Shown in pieces: positions 12,501 through 24,801 of a DNA stretch of 56,119 nt (positions are counted from its first letter, which is position 1; each line of letters begins with the position of its first letter). The notes under the pieces are model-generated. The model worked only from the letters and a program-made list of their open reading frames with translations, made no database searches and had not been told where the DNA came from. The stretch covers positions 207,299-263,417 of the forward strand of contig NMRA01000571.1 of the NCBI GenBank assembly GCA_002633005.1, in the 5' to 3' direction. The position numbers were made by a program, and so were the translations under genes. The stretch is from Phoronis australis (lineage: Eukaryota; Phoronida; Phoronidae).

Positions 12501-15500
12501 CGATTTCAAGCAATACCAGTACCTGTCACGAAACAATTTCACTAGAAATCATTGAAGCACCCAAGCATTGAAAAAATTCATTTATCTTTCAGAGGTCGAG
12601 GCCAGCAGCTCAAACGTTTCAAAAGAGCGATAATACGAAGAACAAAACTAAAAGGAAACAATAAGTACTCACCCAGACTTAAGGTGAGCTCTTCGTCCCA
12701 GTGCCATGTGCGCCGTACCGTAGTTCGCCAGTAAACCGGCTGCTTTCAGGAAACTGATGGAGTCCGGAAGTTTCCACACACCCTGGGTTAAAAATTAGTG
12801 GGTTTTGGTTTATGTCTCAAGTTAATAAAATAGAAACACCAGCTTTGAGGTGGTTCATGCATACGTAAGTCTGACACCTTCAGAGTAATATCAAAGCTAA
12901 AAGACAATCTCACTGTGTGCAGTTTTTTTGAGCTGTCTTTTGTGTTGAATGATAAAGTTGCATTCCTTCGAATTTAGCCTTATTTTTACAGAAGGCAGTT
13001 ATGTGGCAGCTTTAAATGCGTTACCCATAAAGACTTTCAATTAGTGTACTATTGTGTCAAAGCGTTACTTGTGTATTTTGTCGATCATATCATAGACTAG
13101 TCTACAATCTATGGTCATATTCTCTATTTACACTTTACTAAAAGAACTAAATTTTTCAAAGAGTCTTTACATTGTACTACAGCGCACGAACAAAGTAACG
13201 TTTCCACCTCATGACGGCTAGTATACTAGGAAAACAAGCAATAAACCGACACGGCAGTGAATTTTGGGGATGAAGTGAACTCGGCTGCGTTCGAGCGTAA
13301 TTACTACATATTCTGGATCACTGTGTCCCATTATTTTCCGTGAGTAATGCACCGCGATAGTGTACTTTCATTGTAACTGCGTTTTACACTGTTTTTCGCG
13401 TCCATTAAGCTAACGTTATTTTGATGTAATGAAGACCTTGAGCAGCACAGAGTCCGTGCAAAAACATCAGAATCTGACAATTCCAAAAAAACTCCAACAG
13501 GCTGACGTACTGGATTGATCCGCTTCTTCGCGGAGGCAGAATTGTTTAGAATTCAGGAGCTCTTTCGCGGCTAGAAAAATCACGTGTTGCAGTATCTCGC
13601 GTCAAGTCACGCGAAGTCTTGGTTTTCTAGCGAGGTCTCCACCCTCGTCTACTCTTCAAATCGTCAGAGTTGATAAACGTGGGAAGATAATTACAACATT
13701 ATGATATCTGCCCTTGATGTCAGTATTGCCTACACTACATTAATGGGATATGCATGAAAAAGAAGCAAGATCGGTGCTTGACACACGTGTTGCATTGTGG
13801 GTAAATACCTTAGAATGAGAGTGGTGCTTTGTTATTTCACAGCGGACCTGATGTTTAAACCTGAAAGGATTAAACGATACTGAGAATAAAGGTGAACGAA
13901 TGTAAAGTCAAAATTTTCGTTAAAGATTACGGACCTGTAGATTTGGATTTTCTAAATTGTCTTCGTCCATGACCACTTCTCCGGCAAAGGCACCCGAAGG
14001 TACCATGGCAACGACGCGATCACCAACGCTCAAGGATTTAACCTTTGAACCCACTTCGACAACCCGACCAGAAAGTTCGCTGCCTGAAAAGCACAAAACC
14101 GTGTGTATAATTATGTTCCGTGTGTCGCCAATGAAATCTACTTATCAATCTTAGAAAGCATGGCACGCTTGCTTGACGTTATTCAAGGGGTTCGACATGG
14201 TTATATTTGATTATTGGTTGTTTTTCCAAATTACCACATTTCGTCCTTTGCTACAAATTTTTGCAAAAAATGTTGGGTCATTGAACTAAGTTTTCCGTTA
14301 CAACGACCAAACAAATCTATCGCCGGGTTCCGGCAAAAATGTGCAATTTACATACTAACGGGTAATCGAAGTCACCTCTAATTACATTGGAATTCTTTTC
14401 AAAACCGACTAATTTTTATTACATGACGTCTGTTTTCGCAGCCTTAAATTATATTTCCCAATTTACTGTTGTTTTTAAGACAGTGTCAACGTTATTTGAA
14501 ATAAAAATTACATTCAAATGTTCTACAAACTGTCGTAAAACGACTGCTTTACGGCTTTTTGGAAAACCGTGTGGATCCCCATATGCGATTGTTTTATACT
14601 TGGATTACCACATAGATTTTTCAATTTTCCGAAAAAAATGCACCTCTATGTCTTTTTATTTACGATGATTCCTTTTCTAAAACAGTTCTCAGAATGAAAA
14701 TGTTACCTGGCACGAAGATGGTGGTGTTCAGATATGAGATCAACTTGTAAGGAATGAATCCATGCGAATTCATTGATGAAAACGTTCGTCCTAATAACTT
14801 GACGGTCCACCAAGTATGTTACGCTGCCCGTAAACCTGATTCCTAACCCCTTCAGAATTCTGTGTGACTCGGAATATTGGCACTTAACAAACATTTCCTG
14901 ACATGTTTATCCTTACAGCGTTTTTACCCATCTTCATCTGCATTTGAGTGAAAATTACTTTAAATTTCCAATTTACAAAAATAACCAAAGAAGAATGTTT
15001 TCTTACCTGGTATAAACGGCACGGGATGACTCTCTTGATACTTTCCTTGTATTACTAGATATGTGGCAAACATGATAGACGAATAATGAGTCTGTATTCG
15101 GATCTGTGAAGATAAAATGTAAAACAATCGACGTCAGTTTCAGACCATTTAAGATTTATATCTCAACATTTTACATACCGCTTTAATTGAATCCCAAAAC
15201 AGCAGACAACTACTATCGAGGCACGCAGTGAGTTTCGTAGACCTAGTTTCTGGGAAAAAGGGTAAGAACTCACAAGACTTCGCGAGATATCGCCAAGTAT
15301 TGCAAACGAAGCACGTGATCTCACTAGCATCCTTAGCGAGACTCTCACCTCCACGGACCGCATACATCGTCAGTAGTACAGTATCATGCGTTAAAAAATC
15401 TGAAATGTCTAGGAGTAATGAACAATCACCGTTGAATAACAAAGATACCGTGCAATGATAATAGGTACTATGAAAACAGATGTCTAGTCGTTTATAAACG

Positions 15501-16695
15501 ATGAAAATTCATAGTTTTAAAAATAAGCAGATGTTAACGTAAACTAATAGAGGGCGCTCAAATGTTTGAAACAGACCATCATAACGTTGGGTAACTCTCC
15601 AAGTCGTCCTTAGCTTCATGAGAATGAAAATTTGAAAACTCCTTGCATGTACTGGAAAACTGTTAAGCATTACTAACGCATTGAGATGGTTAATCGATAA
15701 TTGTGATGCGGGAAAATCGCCCACTTTGTAACAGCACAAAGAAATGTTTTATCCGAATTATTTGCTTTCACTCCAACAGCCAGTCTTCCAGGAAACACTA
15801 ATTAGACCAACTAGTAAATGACATGATCTGTCTCGGGAGAAATCACAAAAAATGGTTTGATGCAAGAGATGACAGAGTTTTAGTGGCGCTCAACCCATCT
15901 GTGTAAACTATAACATTATGTCAAAATATGGCCCCGCCCACCTGGGTGTCTTCCAGGGGATGCGAAGTCTTTGTGCGTATCATGAGTGGCTGGCCTAATT
16001 CTTCGCACACCGCAGCACGGTAAGTCCTCTGTGTGGACGTGTTAGCTAGGCAAGGCATCAGAAGACGTCTGTAAATAAATATCACAAGTATAGTTTCAGC
16101 AAAATGAAAAGCTCCCATAAAAAGTCACCATTTCCTTTCCCGGTGCTCCTATGTTTGTGCACGAAGGCTGAAGGTGACACCTATTGGAAAGCAAGCTCAC
16201 AAGCCCAACGACTCGCTTCTCTGAGTACGTGTCAGGGGTCCAAGAAATTTACACACGTAATGGTGTAGTTATAGGAAAACCTGTCCCTGAACAAACTCAA
16301 CTTTGTCTAAATGGTCACGTGCGCCTCGAGTGTCTGAAGAACCGGGGCCCCCCGAGGCCGCACCAAGCTTGGCGCGCCGGTGGCGGAGCAAAGGCATATT
16401 GCATGAGGGTATAAACTGGGTATATCACCCGGAAACTGTAAGTCTGTACTGCTGTCTGTAAACCCAGAGCTTGACGCTGCAGTCACTAATAAAACAGAAC
16501 TTCGTTGCATGGCCCTAGCCCAGACCCGAGTTTCGGAAATCGGAACAGCGCCGCCGATACACAGACGTATGTGCCCTGACTCACACACCTCCGAGTGTAG
16601 CCGATATTTACGTACCGATCACTCTGCACCTTTGACTTCATGACACTGCCAACGAGGCGGTTCTTCGACATTGTAACTAGCACTCTGATAAACAT
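9596..16695 (-). CDS. Quinone oxidoreductase-like protein (MDR superfamily, QORL2-like), eight exons, last exon missing
   Basis: Exons in transcript order: 16616..16695, 15942..16068, 15007..15103, 13935..14083, 12673..12782, 12309..12390, 11699..11880 and 9596..9824. All junctions are GT-AG and every phase matches, giving 352 residues. The product should be an NAD(P)H-dependent medium-chain reductase of the zinc-free quinone reductase branch. Visible family landmarks: YRAAVCEELGQPL near the start, GKYQESHPVPFIPG ending the third exon, GDRVVAM in the fourth, a YGTAHMAL segment in the fifth, the nucleotide-binding TGAAGGLGLAVIDVA in the sixth, and KNISAIGVYWG in the eighth. Exon 1 encodes MFIRVLVTMSKNRLVGSVMK, basic and without acidic residues like a mitochondrial presequence. 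That exon is the least certain, chosen because an ATCG|GTACGT donor gives the required phase. About 20-30 C-terminal residues are not located. Confidence 0.88.
10023..10134. mobile_element. Small foldback with CTTAAG-containing arms inside a QOR intron
   Basis: GACTTAAGTTC near 10023 is mirrored by GAACTTAAGTC near 10123, and further ACTTAAGTC copies sit in between. The surrounding 9950..10152 has the texture of a MITE, but outer ends and a target duplication were not resolved. Confidence 0.35.
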
Positions 16696-18547
16696 CCGAA
16701 CTAAACTGCGTCTCACCACTGATAATGTACAAATACGCAAGACCTACGAACACGCCGTAACGATCGATTCGGGCAATGTCTGAATAGTTATTTACTAACC
16801 CCAAGAGATAAATTGACCTACTTAGAGCGTTGTACCGGCGCAGAGCTTTGCCGGAGTCGCATTGTCCTGTCATTGAATCAGTGCGGGTCGTGTTTTGACA
16901 GGGTTCTTGGGTTTCCTCCCTCACGAACCGCACGCTCTTTGTCATTATGGTGCACCATCGTGTTAAAGTTTCGGCCAATCTTAGTAAAATAATTTTCAAT
17001 GCAGTAAATTAATTGCGAACAGCTCAATTAATTTTGACGATCTGAGTCATAATTTGAACAGTATGAATTGTCATCACCAATTTCCACTTATAGTATGCCT
17101 AACTTGTTAAAAAATTACTGGCCCTGATAAACTTGCAAACTCTTTCAGCTCAGTTATGTGAATGTCTCATTGCAGAATACAGTTAGTTAGCCAATCAAGT
17201 CCTGCCCCTAATTAGTGCCAGCAATTCACAGACGCTTCTTCGGAATTGACAAAATTATTACATTCGTTTCGACTTTTGTGGTAATATTAAAGTATTACAA
17301 TAAAAATCGTATTTTTCCCGAAGTGTGCATATCAGTTATAGCCATTTCTGCAACTGTACATCTTTGAATCCTTCTTGAAATTTGTATTTAGCTCATTACA
17401 GCTATCAAATTGGTATAAACTTGTCCTTGCTCAGATTAGAAGTGATTTTTGATCTAGGAAGGAACCGACAGTTCTAAGAAGATGATCGTCGAATGACACA
17501 CTGTGACAGGCGAGTAATGAAGACGTGCTATACTATATCAACGCTATGCCCATAACCGTATGTTCACGTCAGTACAGACCACGTGGTTTGTGTTGGTAAA
17601 GACTCACTACTTGTAGAAGCTCGTTCAGCAACAAATCTGATGATCACGTGATACTAAAATGAAGCCATTGTCAAGGTCCTTTAATGTGTTTTAAATGACA
17701 GAAAAAAGTTCTATCACCCCAACAATAAAGCTTTTTCTAGCACCTAGGAATTTTTACAAGGATTAAAAACAGCATGACATGATTGAGGGGGAGTCTTTGT
17801 GTTTTTCTGTTCCTTGTTATTTTTGCGATCCTCACACAAGCTGAACACAGTACATCTACATGTATATCGTGTTTAAGCACAGCATCTTCTAAAGCTCGTT
17901 ACTTTAATGGAGTTGTTTTTAGGAACCACTTTAATAACGAAGTACAGTGTATGTGTTTAAATTTAATTCAATGCTCGTCACAATGGATTTAGGTCGGGGG
18001 CTGGAAGTCGTTTTGTGGTTTATCTAAAAGGTAGAAAGTTTCATTGTTTGCCGATACTGTAACTTTTCATAGAAATACATTCCAAACAAAGGCACATGGA
18101 GCTGTTAATAATTTTTCAAACGTTAAATGTTCAAAAGCCGGCGTTACCACGCAAGATCTTTTTTTGTCCGAAGGACGATTCCAAGTTTGTGTGAATGGAG
18201 ATAGTCGACATTATTTGGTGAATTGTTTTAAAATCATTGTGAGATCATTTTAGAATACACACCGGCGTTAAAGACGTAGACAATAGGTATTATAAAAATT
18301 ATTAAAATACAGCGTGCACATTAAAAACACCTCCTACACTCATCCCAGTGAACTGTCGGTGACGTCATGATTTGAAGGTGTAACCAGCAGAAAGAGGGCA
18401 AAATTAGTAAGTCCATTTTCTTGCTATCATACTGAGTTCTTGAAACATGGACACTGACTTCCGTCTTGCAAGGACGCTATCTGATACTTCGCACGAGTGA
18501 GTCTTATACTGGAATCTCATGATACCTGTGTTTTCATCTAAAACCAG
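16696..18547. other. Upstream flank of the QOR gene and intergenic DNA
   Basis: The promoter of the minus-strand oxidoreductase gene should lie just above 16695. No TATA box is obvious. The rest is AT-rich and holds only short, motif-free frames, such as a small frame at 17783 that starts with a hydrophobic segment but has no support. Confidence 0.4.
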
Positions 18548-18949
18548 GGCCCGGTCTCTAATCTTTGTACTCGAAACGAACTCGAAACTATTTTTGGCAA
18601 TTTCTCTGCTCCTTTTGTGCTGACTTAAGATAATTGGTTATCAGACTGGGCTTGAATACATTATAGTTTATGCATAGGAGTTTCTAGTTCAAGTTTGCCC
18701 TTGAAGACCCTTATATTCGTGTTACAAACTCGAGTACAAACTCGAAATTTCGAGTTCAAACTCGAAATTATTGCTTTAATATTGGGTTTACAAACTGTGA
18801 ACTAAGGGCAATAAATTATCTACGTAAGTTATTGTGTACTCGAGCATAGAATAATAGACACTTATCTTGAGTTCGCCCAAAAGTAGAGTAGAAAATGCCA
18901 AACCTAATTTCGAGTTCCATTTCGAGTAAAAAGATTGGAGACCGGGCCC
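18548..18949. mobile_element. 402-bp MITE with about 45-bp terminal inverted repeats starting GGGCCCGGTCTC
   Basis: The left end reads GGGCCCGGTCTCTAATCTTT and the reverse complement of the right end reads GGGCCCGGTCTCCAATCTTT. Identity continues through ACTCGAAA and AACTCGAAA blocks to about 45 bp. The ends could be written CA(G)GGCCC, like hAT elements, but no 8-bp target duplication is evident. The interior holds a perfect 18-bp palindrome at 18739..18756 built from the same ACTCGAAA word. It has no coding capacity. Confidence 0.8.
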
Positions 18950-19859
18950 AGATGTCTGTGATTCATAATATTGGTAAGATGCGCGGCCTCTACATGAACA
19001 GTAAAATTTTCATATTTGATGAACCACGTTTCACAGTAGTAATTAGTGTTTCTTACTACCAAAAGTGAAATATAAGTAAAAAAATATTTAATATTAAAAT
19101 AGTATGCTTGGTTGGGTACAGTAACAGTAGTAGTCACGACCTAAAAATCGTGAAAAACGTCCTCACTGAATATATCTCAACGTTTTTTTACATACGTAGA
19201 GAGACAAAATATCGAGTGAAATAGTATCTATACTTATAATACGTGATTATAGAAACAGAAGTAAAGAATTTACAAGCTACACATCAGCGTGACTGTACCT
19301 CTACACGTACGTCCAAGTGACATGTCTCTTTGGCGACACAACCAACTTTTGGGCAAATATACAAAGGTACATTATAGGCGCAAAATAGCTTAATTCTAGG
19401 AGTTATGCACAGATCACCTAGATATCTTATCCTCTACACTTCCTGCCTCTGAGCAGGGACACTGAGTCTCGATTGCCGCTAGTGTCGAAAAAAATTAAAA
19501 CTGGCACTCACGTCACATAGACTTTCATGGGTTCATCGCCATTTCATACATGGAGGCATATGCCTTGCAGGTTTGATGGAAACTGTGATGGTTAAGTTAC
19601 GTGGAGACTTCTACGTGAGTGAATGGAATTCTTTTTTAAGAATCGTCCCAGCCGCAATTAACATGGATAATATAGTTTGGTTACACATAAATTAGACTTT
19701 AGTTTTACAACCGAAAGGGGAAAGAAACAAGTTTGTTACCCGTCTCGCTATCTGCAGTAAAATAATGTGGGGCTCACAATGTATCTTTTTGTACTTGAGA
19801 AAAGAATCAGTTTCCAGGCAATGAGAAGCAGAGAAATATGAAACTTTACCTACACAGTC
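18950..19859. other. No gene recognised
   Basis: AT-rich intergenic sequence without recognisable motifs beyond short frames. Confidence 0.45.
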
Positions 19860-20340
19860 ATGGGCGAAAAAACAAACAAAACTGCCACTAGGAGGCGCCA
19901 CAGTAGTCGAAGTCGTCAGAAAATCATCGTCAATCGTTCTCTTCATAGTAAAAACATACATGCCAATTTTCGCAATCATCCTTAGAGTGGTTTGGTTGAC
20001 AGAGGACCGGACGAAAACAAGGAACTCAAAAATAGCAAAAATGGCCACTAGATGGCACAAAATTCCTTGAATCCGTTCGAAAGCGGTAGGATAGCGTCAA
20101 TTCATTAATAAATGCCGATGTGCCAAATTTCATGAAAATCGGTTGAGGACCTTTGAAGATACAGAGGCAAACGTAAAAAAATAAAATTGCCATTAGGGGG
20201 CACAGCGGTACTCAGGTCGGTCCAAAACTCGTCGCCCTCTATCGTTTACCCCATGGGAACACACCTGCCAAATTTCAAAAAGATCCTGTAAGGGGTTTAG
20301 GAGATACAGCCTCGGACGCCGGACGCCCGGACAGAGATGA
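19860..20340. repeat. Dispersed repeat with three CTCF-like core motifs (pairs with 51529..52400)
   Basis: Aligned blocks shared with the array near 51.5-52.4 kb include AAAACTGC..ACTAGGAG, CACAGTAGTCGA, AATCATCGTCAA, TTAGAGTGGTTTGGTTGACA and GATACAGAGG. The unit contains CCACTAGGAGGCGC (19885), CCACTAGATGGCAC (20045) and CCATTAGGGGGCAC (20190), each close to the CTCF core consensus, spaced 160 and 145 bp. A GC-rich CGGACGCCGGACGCCCGGAC tract ends the unit. CTCF binding is inferred only from motif resemblance. Confidence 0.7.
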
Positions 20341-20389
20341 CGGCAATATGCACTCACATATAAATGTGTGAGCGCATAAAAATGATGTC

Positions 20390-20482
20390 GTAGAGCAAAA
20401 TAAGCGTTATGAAATAAATACAACCCCGCAACAACACCGTGTATTCGATATAATGCCTGTTTTGTACCTGCATGGTTAAAAC
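20390..20482. repeat. Dispersed repeat, short form (pairs with 35855..35990)
   Basis: Begins GTAGAGCAAAATAAGCGTTA and ends at a CATGGTTAAAA block. The second copy at 35855 aligns over both ends but carries about 50 extra bases in the middle. Confidence 0.75.
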
Positions 20483-21041
20483 TAATGAGATAAATAAATG
20501 AGTCACGGAGTGGTCCGCCATCTTGGGGATGAAGCAAGTGAGTTGACGATCTGCCTGTTAACTTAAAATAGTTGGATGAAAGAACCAAAGCTACAATAAA
20601 ACACGTTTTAGAGTTAACTGTTACACGGAGATTTTCATTGTGGGTGTTTGATGTGTGTCACTGTAATTGAATATTGACAAATTTATTATTTATATGACGG
20701 ATGGTTCCGAATTGTGCAGTGTCTGCTTTACTCTGGTTGTGCAGTGTGAGGTTGTGTAATTCAGTTCAGCCTGTCCAGTGGTAAACTTTTACCTCCCACC
20801 AGGTTCGCGTGTCCCCGTTAATGTTTATGTCATGACCAGTGTTCCGGATCCTATCACAGCCTGTACATGTATTTAGCAGTAGACACGGTGGCCCCTCCCA
20901 TAGGGATTTCGTATGTTCAAAGCTTTTCGGTGAATTACGCCTTTACACTGATTAAACCATCGAAGTCACGTTGCTATAAGTACCTTTTGTGCATAGAGGA
21001 CACATTAGGAAGCTGTCTGTCTCTTTCACTCCTTCCAATTG
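20483..21041. other. No gene recognised
   Basis: No supported coding frame. An ATG at about 20700 opens MVPNCAVSALLW, weakly like a THAP start, but nothing follows it. Confidence 0.35.
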
Positions 21042-21133
21042 GAAGAAATACTCCTGTAACCAAACATTTTTTCGAGCAGTGCTTCGTTCATTTGCCCAAA
21101 TCGGCAACTGACCATTTCTACGTTGCTCGCGCC
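21042..21133. repeat. Dispersed repeat, copy A (pairs with 33123..33211)
   Basis: About 90 bp that align with 33123..33211, sharing TTTTTCGA.CAGT.CTTCGTTCA, TTGCCCAA and GGCAACTG.CCATTT blocks. The flanks are unrelated. Confidence 0.7.
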
Positions 21134-23956
21134 AAGAGACACAATGGCCACAGTCTGTACTGTTAGTGAGACTGTGACACTGTCTATTGCATTTCATGAA
21201 ACAGTCACAAATATTAAATAAAATATCCTTCATTAACTAGTGTTCAGTAATCTCGACTGATTCATTCTTCTACTACATTTATACAGTAGCAGTTGTTTTA
21301 CTTAGAAATATAAAAATTTTGTGTGAACTCTTAGGTTATGGTATTTCTAATATTTTACTCATATTTCTTGTGGCAGGTTTCCCAAAGATGAGTTTTTGCG
21401 TAAAAAATGGAAGAAAGCTGCTCGACGAATCAAGTCTGATGGCATTTGGTGGGAGTCAGGTTCTGAAAATGTTTCGCGCTCCCAGAACTTTTCTGAATTG
21501 GATATTGGCCGGAATGGGTGTGACCTAGGGATTTGGACAGATGCTGTTTGTAATTTCGCACGTGATGTACCCCTACTTTCCCGTTCAACTCAAAAGAAAA
21601 TAAAGGGACTTTTAATGGGTGTTTGAGGGACCAGCAAGTTTGAGGTACCCGCGATTGCAGAAAAACAAAAAAAAACGTCATCGGGTGCTTTTGGGTGAAA
21701 TGTCTCCCGCACGACAAAAAACACTCGAGACGTTTTTGTGTATTGTGGCGAAGATTTCACCCTGACGTTTTGACATAGACCCAGATGCTCTGCCTTGTAT
21801 CCCAAGTCCCAGTTTTCAATGCAATAATTTTGGATGAATGCCTGTAATTCTTCATAGCATCTGTGAGTTATCTATATTCTAAAATCATGGATAGAAATAT
21901 TTTGAATTATTGAAATAATTTCCCCGTCGGTTTAATTAGTACTTCATACAACCTCTCTGGTTCATTTCATTTTTATCTTACTTTTACACCGTGTTATTTT
22001 TCGCATTTTGGTAGTAAAATATTTATTAAACTTGTCAGGTATGTGAAATGATGTTTATTTATGAATGAAATTGTGTATCGTTTGCTTCTGCTATAATCAC
22101 ACACCATCAACAAATGACGTCATCATAGATATGACTTTGTGTATGCTTAAATTATGTGTTGATTGTTTTGATTGGTTAGGAGACATGTGCGGAAGGATAA
22201 GCGAGGATACAGTTCATGTATCCACTACGTTAGTTACGGTGCCTGAGACTTATCACTCTTGTCAATGAAATAAACTAAATACAGTTTAAATAAAGCAAAA
22301 CGACTAATTAGTGGCCAAAATTGTTTTCTTATTATTTTTATTACTTCATTTTTGTTGTAACAATGTGACTAAGGCAAATCATTCTTTTTGCTACTGCGGA
22401 AAAGATCGTGTAACAACAGAGGAATGTGAACATTGAATATAAATTATGGGTAAATTTTTTCGTTCAAAGTTGCAAAGTGACAACTAATCTAACAACAGAG
22501 GTCGTTGTAGTATTTTTGACAATTAAACGTTGCTTGGCAATCAGGTAGTCGCATCGTCGTGGTGGGCTCGGCAGTTGATCAGTCGAGTGTGTTTGGCCAA
22601 TTAATTCGTAAAATACACGCATGCATCTGCATTCCTTTTTAAGTTTCATGGAATGATCCAAAAACGTGCTCTCCTACAAGCATCCCAGCACATCAGCTCT
22701 CAGAGCGATCCAACTATGCCAGGTGTAAGGATAAATTACAATCTGTTGAGCTTCGATCGGAGGCGAAATGGCGTTCACCTTTATGGTGTCAGTATCGAAG
22801 TTTCCCTGGAAAATCTGTAACGGATGATATTAATATGACATAATCGGTGAGAATCCAATGAGCAAAATGCGCAGAGTTGAACAGAAGCAGACGAATTTAT
22901 GTCAAACAACACTTCAGCAGAGCCTTTTCATTGAAAGTACTTTGGTTTTCTTACGTGAATTTGTTTTCTTTTGCTTTGATTTTCGCACAAATCTGCGATA
23001 CCATACAATGACCAACTTCACTGGGTGTTGATACGCATGACTTTCAGGTGTTCACTAACTCGTGAGCTCAGTTTGCCCGGCATGTAATTTAAGAGTTCAG
23101 GTATGATGTCCAGCAACTCGGTGTCTTAGTAAAAGTTAATACCCCTAAAATGCATAGGTTAGCACGCGTAATTATTATCATGTTATCGGGTTTTTAAAGT
23201 GGATTCGGCTATTTAAAGTGGGAAACCGACTTTTGTATAATTATGCCACCGTCGGACCAACAGCGATTATTCGGATTGTTTTTGATACTCAACGATGAAT
23301 CTCAATAGGTTTTAACGGACTAATTGAAATTAGACAAGAATTGAGCAACTTCACTCAACGAAAATGTTAAGTTTACGTTTAATATCAAACAATAGTAAGC
23401 AGGAAGGCAGAGAGAGGAATGCAAATCCACTCGGCTGTCTGCCAAGCTCGGCATTTCTGAAAATGCTCAGTCAACTGCTATGCTTGTACACCGCCCCTCG
23501 ATTTCATTCAAGAAATCATTTCTTTGCATAAGCCTGTCTCAATATCGTCCTCCAGCAACAGAAACTTAATTGTTCGTAAAAAAGGTGATTATCTCCCCTT
23601 AAAATCTACGGAGGCTGTAATACATGCAAGTTGTTGCATTTGTTGCTTCTGTCAAACGTTCTTCAGCCACATTTACTTTTTCATGAAAGTTCTATCAACA
23701 ATAACCAGTTGACGAGGTTCCCCAAGGAATGTCCACCCAAGATCAGTTTTATACTGGAGAGAAAACGAAATGAGCTGTTAATGAATCACGAAAATTGCAC
23801 AAAAATATGTTCCAATTGAATACGTCTTTAACACGCTCACGTTTTAACCATGGGCTCATTCATTGATTCAACATTTCGTTGAGAATTTCCTTTTGTCAAA
23901 ACCCGGTTCCATCAGTTGCACAGGAAATTACGCACTGTATATACATACATATTCAT
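21134..23956. other. Intergenic apart from the possible THAP exon
   Basis: No supported gene. An interrupted inverted repeat lies at about 21672..21777: AAAACGTCA and GGGTGAAAT on the left are mirrored on the right, with 12 extra bases in the left arm. The remainder is AT-rich and featureless to the eye. Confidence 0.4.
21377..21528 (+). pseudogene. Possible THAP-type exon fragment
   Basis: A consensus acceptor (TATTTCTTGTGGCAG) ends at 21376. The frame after it begins FPKDEFLRKKWKKAARR. This matches the FPKD-x-x-x-R-x-x-W-x-x-A-x-R pattern of the middle of THAP DNA-binding domains, which is often encoded at the start of a second exon. The expected P-S and C-S-x-H-F elements do not follow clearly, so this is a fragment, a diverged domain or a coincidence. 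No other exon of the gene was found nearby. Confidence 0.3.
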
Positions 23957-24732
23957 ACACAACACCTTGACTTCAAAGAAAATTTGAATACTTTATCTGA
24001 AGCTTCTGGTAGAGCGTTAGGAAAGATATGCTCAACATTCCGTGATAACACGAATCTAGGATTCGAAACGTTTAAAACATGATTTAATTCGTGTGTGGCA
24101 CCAATTATGGATTACGGGTCATCTGTTTGGGGTTACAAAAATTTTGGTAATGATGAGAATACTCAAAACAGAGCTATGCGTTTTTATTTAGGGGTTAACC
24201 GATTTACAGCCACTCATGCTGTTAGTAGCGATATGGGGTGGGACTCCACCGGAAATAGATTTAAATTAAATAAGCTGCGTCTTTGGAACAAACTAGTAAC
24301 CACAGGTGGTGATAGGTTACTGAAGAAGGTATTTCTATGGGACTACTCTGCTGGTAGAAAGGGTTGGATAGACGGAATCAAAAGTGTGTTTAACATAACT
24401 GGCATGCAATCCTGTTTTCAAAATTTGACTACTTGTAACATAGTAGACGCTAGAAACAAACTATTTGAATACGCGAAACATGCTTGGGCTGAATCTGTTG
24501 TAACATAACCCAAGTTAAGAACCTACATTTTATTTAAGCACGAGTTTTTAATTGAGCCGTATGTAAGATTAATTTGTTTCCTTCCGAGCGGTCTCTTCTA
24601 GCTCAGCTTAGAGCAGGAAATCTCCCATTGCACTTGGAAACTGGTCGTTATGTAAACACTCCTGTAAGTGAAAGACTTCGCTTGTGTTGTGACTCTGGTT
24701 CTGTGGAGGTTGAGCTGCATTTTGTGTTTGAG
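23957..24732 (+). mobile_element. LINE (L2/CR1-like) ORF2 C-terminal fragment
   Basis: Plus-strand peptides in two or three frames form a continuous retroelement tail: LDFKENLNTLSEASGRALGKI (frame ending at about 24080), then APIMDYGSSVWGYKNF and the following 130 residues ending at 24508, then the LPLHLETGRYVNTPVSERLR segment with a degenerate C-x-x-C and HFVFE up to 24730. In jockey/L2/CR1-type LINEs this order lies downstream of the reverse transcriptase core. Frameshifts near 24080 and 24510 make it non-functional. It is truncated at the 5' side and broken at 24732 by a palindromic insert. Confidence 0.75.
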
Positions 24733-24801
24733 ATTCGTGATATGCAAAAGTATTTGAACTCGGGTTTCGCCCTCGTGCAAATACTTTTGCATATCACGAA
24801 T
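24733..24801. repeat. Perfect palindrome: 24-bp arms, 21-nt loop
   Basis: The left arm 24733..24756 (ATTCGTGATATGCAAAAGTA...) is the exact reverse complement of 24778..24801. It sits where the LINE tail should continue after HFVFE. GAGAT flanks it on both sides in slightly overlapping form, possibly a target duplication. Confidence 0.95.
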
